Positions 1-7,033 of a DNA stretch of 64,000 nt are shown one piece after another; the first letter of the stretch is position 1, and each line of letters opens with the position of its first letter. Source of the DNA: Mucilaginibacter myungsuensis (GTDB lineage: Bacteria; Bacteroidota; Bacteroidia; Sphingobacteriales; Sphingobacteriaceae); the NCBI RefSeq assembly GCF_015222005.1, contig NZ_JADFFL010000004.1, positions 372,001 through 436,000 of the forward strand. Reading direction: 5' to 3'. The notes below the pieces were generated by a model, which worked only from the letters and a program-made list of their open reading frames with translations, ran no database searches and was not told the DNA's origin. A program made the position numbers and the translations under genes.

Positions 1-36
1 TTTTAAAACACTCTTGAATATTTGATAGATAATCCT

Positions 37-44
37 GATATTTG
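37..44 (+). promoter_or_regulatory. Possible -7 box of the rpmB operon promoter
   Basis: The octamer GATATTTG differs by one base from the Bacteroidota -7 consensus TAnnTTTG and lies 42 bases before the rpmB start. A TTG at 14-16 sits about 20 bases upstream, which fits a -33 element. This is pattern matching only. Confidence 0.3.
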
Positions 45-86
45 CACACTCTTTTGAGAAAAGAATACAATTAAAAAGAATTTGTC

Positions 87-320
87 ATGTCAAGAATATG
101 TGATCTAACCGGAAAAGGCGTTATTACCGGTAACAACGTTTCTAACTCGAACCGTAAAACCAAGCGCACGTTTTTACCTAACTTGAAGCTTAAAAAGTTT
201 TACATCCCTGAGGAAGATAAATGGATAACCCTGAAAGTTTCTACTTCAGCTGTTAAAACCATCAGCAAGAACGGCATCACTGCCTGCATCAACAAATTTG
301 TTAAAACCGGCAAAATATAA
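87..320 (+). CDS. rpmB: 50S ribosomal protein L28
   Basis: This 77-residue protein is the large-subunit ribosomal protein bL28. The N-terminal [10 protein letters not shown] segment, the following [12 protein letters not shown] stretch and the basic body are typical of bacterial L28, and the length is normal. It begins a cluster with rpmG (90 bases downstream), a DUF4295 gene and ftsY, an order common in Bacteroidota. ATG at 87 is the only sensible start because the conserved motif begins at residue 2. Confidence 0.97.
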   Translation: MSRICDLTGKGVITGNNVSNSNRKTKRTFLPNLKLKKFYIPEEDKWITLKVSTSAVKTISKNGITACINKFVKTGKI

Positions 321-373
321 TTTGAGTCGAGCGTTCTGCGTTCTGCTTAAGTGATTTACAATAACCTCGCGTA

Positions 374-395
374 GTACGTATAACGTAATACGTAC
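374..395. repeat. Small perfect hairpin between rpmB and rpmG
   Basis: Arms gtacgtat (374-381) and atacgtac (388-395) are perfect inverted repeats around a six-base loop. There is no T-tract, so it is more likely a repeat remnant or mRNA processing structure than a terminator. Confidence 0.5.
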
Positions 396-409
396 AACAA
401 TAAAATAAG

Positions 410-592
410 ATGGCAAAAAAAGGCAATAGGGTACAGGTAATATTAGAGTGCACCGAGCATAAAGAAAGCGGCATGCCGGGTATGTCTCGTTACATTACCA
501 CCAAAAACAAAAAAAATACCACTGAAAGGTTAGTACTTAAAAAGTTCAACCCGGTATTACGTAAAGTAACTGAACACAAAGAAATTAAGTAA
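410..592 (+). CDS. rpmG: 50S ribosomal protein L33
   Basis: This 60-residue basic protein is bL33 of the large ribosomal subunit. The core around residues 9-40 ([12 protein letters not shown], then [22 protein letters not shown]) matches the family. Only one cysteine is present, so this is the zinc-free (C-minus) form lacking the paired CxxC zinc ribbon. It lies between rpmB and the DUF4295 gene, all on the same strand. Confidence 0.97.
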   Translation: MAKKGNRVQVILECTEHKESGMPGMSRYITTKNKKNTTERLVLKKFNPVLRKVTEHKEIK

Positions 593-675
593 TAAGTACT
601 TAGTGAGGAGTGGCGGGTGCTGCGGTTCTTTTGAACTCAAAACTCAAACCTCTGAACTTTTAAAACTATAACAAC

Positions 676-831
676 ATGGCAAAGAAAGTAGTTGCAACCC
701 TAAAAGTAGCAGGTAAAGGCAAAGAGTACTCAAAAGTGATCACCCCGGTTAAAACAGCTAAAGGCGCTTACTCTTTTAAAGAGTCTATCGTTCCTAACGA
801 TGCTGTAAAAGACCTGATCGCAAAAAGCTAA
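676..831 (+). CDS. DUF4295 family small basic protein
   Basis: A 51-residue ORF starting MAKKVVATLKVAGKGKEYSK and ending DLIAKS fits DUF4295, a Bacteroidota family of about 50 residues that habitually follows rpmB and rpmG. It is lysine-rich with no membrane segment or signal peptide. Its fixed position next to ribosomal protein genes suggests a ribosome-associated role, but that is inference. A hairpin terminator follows 25 bases after the stop. Confidence 0.9.
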   Translation: MAKKVVATLKVAGKGKEYSKVITPVKTAKGAYSFKESIVPNDAVKDLIAKS

Positions 832-855
832 TTGCTGATATAAAGAAATAATAAG

Positions 856-889
856 AGCCGTCTTGTATTTTACGAGAGGGCTTTTTTTG
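856..889 (+). terminator. Rho-independent terminator after the ribosomal protein cluster
   Basis: The stem agccgtcttgt / acgagagggct (one mismatch, one G-U pair) is followed directly by a run of seven T residues. It would separate the ribosomal genes from ftsY. Confidence 0.75.
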
Positions 890-901
890 TTGATACGTCT
901 G

Positions 902-996
902 GAATCAGAATTTACAGGATGTAAGGATTCACAGAATAGCTAAAATGAAACATCCTGTAAATTCAAAAATTCTGTAAATCCTGATAAAGATTCTGA
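902..996. repeat. Palindromic intergenic repeat abutting ftsY
   Basis: A perfect 13-base inverted repeat (aatttacaggatg at 909-921, catcctgtaaatt at 951-963) lies inside a larger imperfect dyad: the outer parts atcagaat (near 904-911) and attctgat (near 990-997) also pair. The element ends two bases before the ftsY ATG, so the ftsY leader consists of it. Sequences of the type gattctgataaagat..cctgtaaat recur in intergenic regions of this bacterial group, as I recall. Confidence 0.6.
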
Positions 997-998
997 TC

Positions 999-1961
999 AT
1001 GGGATTATTTGATTTTTTTAAGAAGAAAGAAGCTACACCGCAGCAACAACAGGCATTAGACACCGGTCTGGAAAAGACCAAGGATAACCTGTTCAGCAAA
1101 CTGACCAAGGCCGTTGCCGGTAAATCTACTGTTGATGATGACGTGCTGGATGAGCTGGAAGAGATCCTGGTCACATCCGACGTTGGCGTAAAAACCACCC
1201 TCAAGATCATTGAGCGGATACAGGCCCGCGTGGCGCGTGATAAATATATCGGAACATCCGAACTTAACGGCATCCTGCGCGAAGAGATTCAAACACTGTT
1301 AGCCGAAAACAACAGTAACGATTTTCAAAGTTTTGAATACGGCAGTCATAAACCATACGTGATCATGGTGGTGGGTGTTAACGGTGTGGGCAAAACCACA
1401 ACTATTGGCAAGTTAGCTCATCAACTTAAACAGACGGGTAACCAGGTAGTGTTAGGCGCTGCTGACACTTTCCGTGCTGCAGCGGTAGATCAGATCATCC
1501 TTTGGGGCGAACGTGTTAAAGTACGCGTGGTATCGCAAGCGATGGGTTCTGATCCTGCTTCGGTTGCGTTCGATACCTTAAAGTCAGCTGTTGCTAATGG
1601 CGATGATGTAGCTATTATCGACACTGCCGGCCGTTTGCACAACAAGGTAGGCCTGATGAACGAGCTGACCAAGATCAAGAACGTGATGCAAAAGGTAGTT
1701 CCCGGCGCCCCGCACGAGATACTGTTGGTACTGGATGCATCAACCGGGCAGAACGCCATAGAACAATGTAAGCAATTTACCGAGGCCACCGCCGTTAACG
1801 CTTTAGCATTGACCAAATTGGATGGCACGGCCAAAGGTGGTGTTGTGATCGGTATATCAGATCAGTTTAAGATACCGGTAAAGTATATTGGTGTTGGTGA
1901 ATCGATGGAAGATCTGCAACTCTTCGATCGCAAAGCGTTCGTAGAAAGTTTATTTAAATAA
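999..1961 (+). CDS. ftsY: Signal recognition particle receptor FtsY
   Basis: FtsY is the membrane-associated SRP receptor GTPase that accepts ribosome-nascent chain complexes from Ffh and hands them to the Sec translocon. At 320 residues it is the short form without a long acidic A domain. It has an N-terminal helical region (about 20-100), the P-loop GVNGVGKTTT (126-135), a downstream DTAGR motif (G3) and TKLDGTAKGG (G4 region) near residue 275. The start MGLFDFFKKK is an amphipathic, basic N-terminus suited to membrane contact. A palindromic repeat lies immediately upstream, so the normal Shine-Dalgarno position is occupied by repeat sequence. rimO follows. Confidence 0.97.
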   Translation: MGLFDFFKKKEATPQQQQALDTGLEKTKDNLFSKLTKAVAGKSTVDDDVLDELEEILVTSDVGVKTTLKIIERIQARVARDKYIGTSELNGILREEIQTLLAENNSNDFQSFEYGSHKPYVIMVVGVNGVGKTTTIGKLAHQLKQTGNQVVLGAADTFRAAAVDQIILWGERVKVRVVSQAMGSDPASVAFDTLKSAVANGDDVAIIDTAGRLHNKVGLMNELTKIKNVMQKVVPGAPHEILLVLDASTGQNAIEQCKQFTEATAVNALALTKLDGTAKGGVVIGISDQFKIPVKYIGVGESMEDLQLFDRKAFVESLFK

Positions 1962-1994
1962 GATATAATACTGCCCGGGGAGGGCTAATAAAAC

Positions 1995-2078
1995 TTGTCA
2001 TTACGAGGAACGAATCAACCGCACACCCCAAGAGCGGTCGTGCAAAGTTCGCGGTCGCTTCGTTCCTCGCAATGACAA
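1995..2078. repeat. Palindromic repeat with ttgtcattrcgaggaacgaa arms
   Basis: Arms at 1995-2014 and 2059-2078 are inverted copies that match at 19 of 20 positions around a GC-rich centre. The arm sequence gtcattgcgaggaacgaa is a widely recurring REP-like motif in bacterial intergenic DNA. It fills the ftsY-rimO gap and ends 16 bases before the rimO ATG. Confidence 0.75.
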
Positions 2079-2094
2079 AACGTTGAAAGATAGG

Positions 2095-3432
2095 ATGAGG
2101 ACGAAAGAGATCAGTAAGTTGATTAAGCCGGTGGCTAAACCACGTGTTAACGTTGTAACCCTCGGTTGCTCCAAAAATATTTACGATAGCGAAGTATTAA
2201 TGGGTCAGCTGAAAGGTAACCAATTTGATGTGGTGCACGAGGCGGATAAAGTGGGTAAAAATGATATTATTGTCATTAACACTTGTGGCTTTATTGATAA
2301 TGCCAAGCAGGAATCTATCGATACCATCCTGCAATACAGCGAGCTGAAAGACCAGGGCAAGGTAGGTAAAGTGATCGTGACCGGTTGCTTATCTGAGCGT
2401 TACAAGCCTGAGTTACAAGCCGAAATCACCAACGTCGACTCATGGCATGGTACTAACGATCTGCAAGATCTGTTAGTCTCTATAGGCGCAAACTATCGTC
2501 ACGAATTGATCGGTGAGCGTTTGTTGACCACCCCTTCTCACTTTGCTTATTTTAAGATTGCCGAGGGCTGCAACCGTCCGTGCTCGTTTTGCGCTATCCC
2601 ATTAATGCGTGGCAAGCACCTGAGCACGCCGATGGATGAGTTGGTGCGCAATGCGCAAAACTTAGCCAAACAAGGCACTAAAGAGCTGATCCTAATTGCC
2701 CAGGACCTGACCTATTATGGATTAGATCTGTACGGCAAACGTAACCTTGACGAACTGTTACGCCGCTTGAGCGACGTGAACGGCATCGAATGGATCCGTT
2801 TGCAATACGCCTACCCTTCGGGTTTCCCAATGGAGATATTGGATGTGATGAACGAGCGCGAGAACATCTGCAAGTACCTGGATATGCCTTTACAGCATAT
2901 CACAGATAAAATGCTTAAGTCGATGCGCCGTGGTATCACCAAACAAAAGACCATCGACGTGGTGAACCAGATCCGCGATAAAGTGCCAGGCATTGCAATG
3001 CGTACCACGCTGATCACCGGTTACCCGGGCGAGACCCAACGCGATTTCGAAGAAATGGCCCAATGGGTTGAGGATACCAAATTTGACCGCTTAGGCTGTT
3101 TCACCTACTCGCACGAGGAAAAAACACATGCGCACTCTTTAGTGGACGACGTACCTGAAGAAGTTAAACAGGAACGCGCCGACGCGATCATGGAGATACA
3201 ACAAGGTATTTCATTTGATAAGAACCAGGAAAAGATCGGCCAAACTTTCAAAGTACTGATAGATAAAAAAGACGGCGATTTCTTTGTTGGCCGTACGCAA
3301 TATGACTCGCCCGAGGTTGATAACGAAGTATTGATCGATGCTAAGATCAACTACGCGACCGTCGGAAGCTTTGTGAATGTTAAAGTTGACAATGCTGAAG
3401 ATTTTGACCTTTATGGTAAGATCGTGAAGTAA
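2095..3432 (+). CDS. rimO: Ribosomal protein S12 methylthiotransferase RimO
   Basis: RimO is a radical SAM enzyme that adds a methylthio group to a conserved aspartate of ribosomal protein S12. The 445-residue chain has the N-terminal UPF0004 domain with its cluster cysteines (VTLGCSKN at C25, then NTCGF and TGCLSER), the radical SAM motif CNRPCSFC (C159, C163, C166) and a C-terminal TRAM domain (about residues 380-445). The CSKN form of the first motif and the overall length separate it from MiaB. A TTG at 2083 could extend it by four residues, but ATG at 2095 is preferred. It follows ftsY on the same strand. Confidence 0.95.
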   Translation: MRTKEISKLIKPVAKPRVNVVTLGCSKNIYDSEVLMGQLKGNQFDVVHEADKVGKNDIIVINTCGFIDNAKQESIDTILQYSELKDQGKVGKVIVTGCLSERYKPELQAEITNVDSWHGTNDLQDLLVSIGANYRHELIGERLLTTPSHFAYFKIAEGCNRPCSFCAIPLMRGKHLSTPMDELVRNAQNLAKQGTKELILIAQDLTYYGLDLYGKRNLDELLRRLSDVNGIEWIRLQYAYPSGFPMEILDVMNERENICKYLDMPLQHITDKMLKSMRRGITKQKTIDVVNQIRDKVPGIAMRTTLITGYPGETQRDFEEMAQWVEDTKFDRLGCFTYSHEEKTHAHSLVDDVPEEVKQERADAIMEIQQGISFDKNQEKIGQTFKVLIDKKDGDFFVGRTQYDSPEVDNEVLIDAKINYATVGSFVNVKVDNAEDFDLYGKIVK

Positions 3433-3451
3433 AACATCTTCGATGTTAAAC

Positions 3452-3483
3452 AGACTTACGAAGTTTAAAAACTTCGTAAGTCT
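3452..3483. terminator. Perfect hairpin after rimO
   Basis: The 15-base arms agacttacgaagttt and aaacttcgtaagtct are perfect inverted repeats. It begins 20 bases after the rimO stop, as expected for a transcript end, but no proper T-tract follows, so it may instead be a repeat or a processing signal. Confidence 0.5.
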
Positions 3484-3627
3484 TATACCCTTCCCCTCCC
3501 TCCTATATCTCCACATTGTAAAATATACATTTCCCGTTGGCGCGATGTTTGAATTAGGATCTAAACATCTAAATTCGACCCGTTAAACAATTGTGGATAA
3601 CAAGGCGTTGGCGCAAAGCCATTTCGC

Positions 3628-3645
3628 TCCCGATAGGTATCGGGA
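3628..3645. repeat. Short palindrome tcccgat-aggt-atcggga
   Basis: A perfect seven-base inverted repeat with a four-base loop lies 29 bases before bshC. Palindromes of the cccgat..atcggg type recur between genes of this bacterial group; I see no regulator-specific sign. Confidence 0.45.
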
Positions 3646-3673
3646 TGTATTCCGCATTTCGCACCGTTAAAAC

Positions 3674-5284
3674 ATGGACGCCAACTGTATCAGCTATAAA
3701 GACACCGGAGCTTTCTCCCAAACCGTGATCAACTATTTGGAGGACGCTCCTGACCTGAGGTCATTTTATAGCCATCGCCCTACCATGGAGGGCTTTGCCG
3801 AATTCTTCAACCACAAAAAAGTGGCTGCAGACCGCCCGCTGATAGCGAAAGTATTGACCGAGCAATACCAGATATTGACCGCATATTCTTCAAAGGACGA
3901 GCATACCTTAAAAGCTGTTTTGGATAATATCGAACTGCTTAAGCAAGACAATACTTTTACCATCACCACCGGTCACCAGCTTAATATATTTGCAGGTCCG
4001 TTGTATTTTATCTATAAGATAGTTACCGCTATCAAATTAGCTCGTCAGCTTAAAGATAAATTCCCTGATAAAAACTTTGTGCCCGTATACTGGATGGCAT
4101 CTGAGGACCACGACTTTGCCGAGATCAACTACACAAGTATCGGTGGTAAAAAGGTACACTGGTGGTACGAGGCTAGCGGCGCTACCGGTCGTATCGACCC
4201 GGTGTCTATCCGTCAAGCCCTTAATCAATACAAAGGCGTTTTAGGTTTAGAAGGTTATGCAGAAGAATTAGGCGAGATCGTCAATACCGCTTACACCAAA
4301 TTTGATAGATTGGCTGATGCGACCCGCTATTTGGTGAACGCCTTGTTCGGCCAATACGGCTTGGTGATCATTGATGCCGATAACATCGAATTGAAAAAGC
4401 ATTTCGCCCCTTACATCGAGCAGGATATCATCCAGCAGAACAGCTTTAAACACATTACTGACACTAATAAACTATTGGCCTCTACTGGTGTTCAAATTCA
4501 GGTAAACCCGCGCGAGATCAATTTCTTTTACCTCAAAGATGCCCTGCGCGAACGCCTGACTTTTGAGGACGGCTTGTACAAAGTATTGAATACCGATATC
4601 AGCTTTACCGAAGACGAATTAAAAACTGAGATCAAAGCCTACCCGCAACGTTTTAGTCCTAACGTGGTGATGCGCCCTTTATATCAAGAGGTTATCCTAC
4701 CGAACATCGCATACATCGGCGGCGGTGCCGAGGTTGTTTATTGGCTGGAGCTAAAAGCTAATTTCGACCACTACGGTATCGACTTCCCGATATTGATCCT
4801 GCGAAACTCTGCCCTGGTCATCCCAAAAGAAGTTGCGCCTAAGATCACCAAGATGGACCTGTCGTTACAGGATCTTTTTAAACCGATCGACGACATTAAG
4901 AAGACCTGGATCAAACAGCATTCAGAACATGAATTGAGTCTTGGTACAGAGTGGGAGCAATTTGCCATGATCTTTGAACAAGTGAAACAAAAAGCATCAA
5001 AGATAGACCCTACCCTTGCGCCGTCTACAACAGCGGTAGAGGTGAGATTAAAACATGCGTTTGATAACTTAGAGAAAAAACTGACCCGTGCTGAGAAACG
5101 GAATTACGCCACTCGATTGGAACAAATAGACCAGATCAAAGCCGCGCTATTCCCTAACGGCAGCTTGCAAGAACGTAACGAGAATTTTGGCTTATTCTAC
5201 GTAAAATTCGGGCAGACATTTATTGATGAATTGATCCGCCATTTTCAACCGCTGGACTTTGAGTTTAGTTTATTGACGGCGTAG
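3674..5284 (+). CDS. bshC: Bacillithiol biosynthesis cysteine-adding enzyme BshC
   Basis: BshC is the proposed ligase that adds cysteine to glucosaminyl-malate in the last step of bacillithiol synthesis, the low-molecular-weight thiol used by many Firmicutes and Bacteroidota. The 536-residue length is normal. Diagnostic parts are the TGHQLNIFAGPLYFIYK segment (near residue 98), the YWMASEDHDFAEIN segment (near 138) and, in the second half, PNIAYIGGGAEVVYWLELK, followed by a long C-terminal coiled coil (about 380-500). No bshA or bshB is visible in this window, which is common because bsh genes are often scattered. Confidence 0.93.
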   Translation: MDANCISYKDTGAFSQTVINYLEDAPDLRSFYSHRPTMEGFAEFFNHKKVAADRPLIAKVLTEQYQILTAYSSKDEHTLKAVLDNIELLKQDNTFTITTGHQLNIFAGPLYFIYKIVTAIKLARQLKDKFPDKNFVPVYWMASEDHDFAEINYTSIGGKKVHWWYEASGATGRIDPVSIRQALNQYKGVLGLEGYAEELGEIVNTAYTKFDRLADATRYLVNALFGQYGLVIIDADNIELKKHFAPYIEQDIIQQNSFKHITDTNKLLASTGVQIQVNPREINFFYLKDALRERLTFEDGLYKVLNTDISFTEDELKTEIKAYPQRFSPNVVMRPLYQEVILPNIAYIGGGAEVVYWLELKANFDHYGIDFPILILRNSALVIPKEVAPKITKMDLSLQDLFKPIDDIKKTWIKQHSEHELSLGTEWEQFAMIFEQVKQKASKIDPTLAPSTTAVEVRLKHAFDNLEKKLTRAEKRNYATRLEQIDQIKAALFPNGSLQERNENFGLFYVKFGQTFIDELIRHFQPLDFEFSLLTA

Positions 5285-5293
5285 ATGTACTGA

Positions 5294-5526
5294 TCATAAT
5301 TCCTTAATTAGTTCATCAATATCCTGAAGTACGATCTTACCTTCTTGATGAAGTCGAATTTCTTCGAACGACCTTTTTAGTCCGTTGTACAAGGCTTGTT
5401 CCCTCTTATTTAAAGGGCGCAAACTCGGTTTGTCTTCTATTTAATAGTCAACTCCATTGCATCGAATAAGGCAACGATGGCCTTCTCCACCTTTTTATTG
5501 GCGACATTTACAAATATTGCCTTCAT
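5294..5526 (-). pseudogene. Frameshifted small protein gene, possibly antitoxin-like
   Basis: On the minus strand an ATG at 5526 opens a 29-codon frame (MKAIFVNVANKKVEKAIVAL...) that stops near 5439. A second frame, displaced by one base, then continues EDKPSLRPLNKREQALYNGL and on to a natural stop at 5294. Joined by a one-base shift near the ttaaatag region, the two give one protein of about 77 residues. The C-terminal half (helical, ending LQDIDELIKEL) looks like small Bacteroidota proteins that accompany toxin genes, but no toxin partner is next to it. It may be a decayed gene, a sequencing error or, less likely, a programmed frameshift. It converges on bshC. Confidence 0.5.
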
Positions 5527-5644
5527 ATTTTAAAATATAAAACCTAAGCTAAAGAAAATTCCCTGACACTTATTATTTTCGCCTTACACCAATTACCTAC
5601 AAACAAATAATAGTTAACAAAGTTAACTCGTAAGGAAATATCTT

Positions 5645-6964
5645 ATGAAGACCAACCACCTATTTTACCCGCTGTTAGCGTCTGCCATTATTAGTTCATC
5701 AACAGGTTGCGGCCAAAAGAAACCCGACCCTAACAAGGCCGATGTTATAGAGAATGATGCCGGGCAGACGGTAAAATTACCTCCTCCCTATCAAACCAAA
5801 GGGGTGAGGAATTATAGCAAAGTTATCGGCTGGCCTAAAGGTAAAACGCCTGTAGCTCCGGCTGGTTTCACTGTTGATCTGTTTGCCGATAGCCTGGATA
5901 ACCCCCGCAATATTTATGTAGCTCCCAATGGCGATATTTTTGTATCACAAGCCAATACCGAAATGGGGGCTGTAAAACGTGTCGGCGCTAAGATCATCGG
6001 CGCGGCCGCATCCCAAAAATTAGGCAAAAGCGCTAACAGCATCATTTTGATCCGTGATACCAATGGCGACGGCATCCCCGACCTGCGCACAGTATTTTTA
6101 GATGGTTTGAACCAGCCTTATGGTATGGTAATCCTAAACAACTTTTTCTACGTAGCTAATACCGATGGTATATTACGTTTCACCTACAAACCGGGGCAAA
6201 CCAAGATCACCGAACCCGGCGTACCTTTGCTTAGTTTACCTGCAGGTGGATACAATAACCACTGGACCCGCAACCTAAAAACACATAACGGCAAACTTTA
6301 CGTAGCCGTTGGCTCGGGCACAAACATAGCCGAACATGGTTCGGAGAACGAGATCCGTCGGGCTAACATTTTGGAGGTGACCCCTGACGGCTCGGCCGAA
6401 CGCATTTTCGCATCAGGCCTTCGCAATCCCGTAGGGATGGATTTCCAGCCGCTTACCAATCGCCTTTATACTGTGGTGAACGAGCGCGATAACTTGGGTG
6501 ATGATCTTGTACCTGACTACCTTACCCATGTTAAAGACGGCGGCTTTTACGGCTGGCCTTACGCCTATTTTGGCCCGCACGAAGACCCGAGTTTTAAAGG
6601 ACCTAAAAAACCGGAACTGGTAAAAAGCACCATCGAACCGGATGTGGCTTTAGGTTCGCACACAGCATCATTAGGTTTGGCATTTTACACGGGTAACCAG
6701 TTCCCGGCAAGGTATCAGCAAGGCACCTTTATTGGTCAGCATGGATCGTGGAACAGATCTAAACTGGCGGGCTACAAAGTGGTATTCGTACCATTTGAGA
6801 ATGATAAACCAGGCAAACCTGAAGATTTCCTGACAGGTTTTATCAGCAACATCGATAAAAAAGAGGTCTTCGGCCGGCCGGTAGGCATTGCTGTGGCTAA
6901 AGATGGTTCGCTATTGGTAGCCGACGATGCCGGCAACAAGATATGGCGTGTGAGCGCTAAATAG
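5645..6964 (+). CDS. Lipoprotein PQQ-type sugar (sorbosone) dehydrogenase
   Basis: The protein resembles the L-sorbosone / soluble glucose dehydrogenase family, six-bladed beta-propellers that oxidise sugars or aldoses using pyrroloquinoline quinone (PQQ). A type II signal peptide ends at SSTG-C22, so it should be an outer-envelope lipoprotein. Typical segments are DNPRNIYVAPNGDIFVSQAN (near 78), NQPYGMVILNNFFYVANTDG, the FASGLRNPVGMDFQP blade (near 256) and GFYGWPYAYFGPHEDP (near 300). Whether it binds PQQ cannot be shown from sequence reading alone. A PqqU-like TonB-dependent receptor starts 69 bases downstream on the same strand, which supports PQQ dependence. Confidence 0.82.
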   Translation: MKTNHLFYPLLASAIISSSTGCGQKKPDPNKADVIENDAGQTVKLPPPYQTKGVRNYSKVIGWPKGKTPVAPAGFTVDLFADSLDNPRNIYVAPNGDIFVSQANTEMGAVKRVGAKIIGAAASQKLGKSANSIILIRDTNGDGIPDLRTVFLDGLNQPYGMVILNNFFYVANTDGILRFTYKPGQTKITEPGVPLLSLPAGGYNNHWTRNLKTHNGKLYVAVGSGTNIAEHGSENEIRRANILEVTPDGSAERIFASGLRNPVGMDFQPLTNRLYTVVNERDNLGDDLVPDYLTHVKDGGFYGWPYAYFGPHEDPSFKGPKKPELVKSTIEPDVALGSHTASLGLAFYTGNQFPARYQQGTFIGQHGSWNRSKLAGYKVVFVPFENDKPGKPEDFLTGFISNIDKKEVFGRPVGIAVAKDGSLLVADDAGNKIWRVSAK

Positions 6965-7033
6965 CAATAATATTACAAGCACCCAACCATAAAGCGGCGG
7001 TCAAAAACCTACTTTTGGTTTTTGACCGCCATT

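Noticed and set aside
1056..1292. Minus-strand ORFs inside ftsY (also 929-1273 and 1490-1834)
   Set aside because: They are mirror frames of ftsY with no family likeness and no plausible start context.
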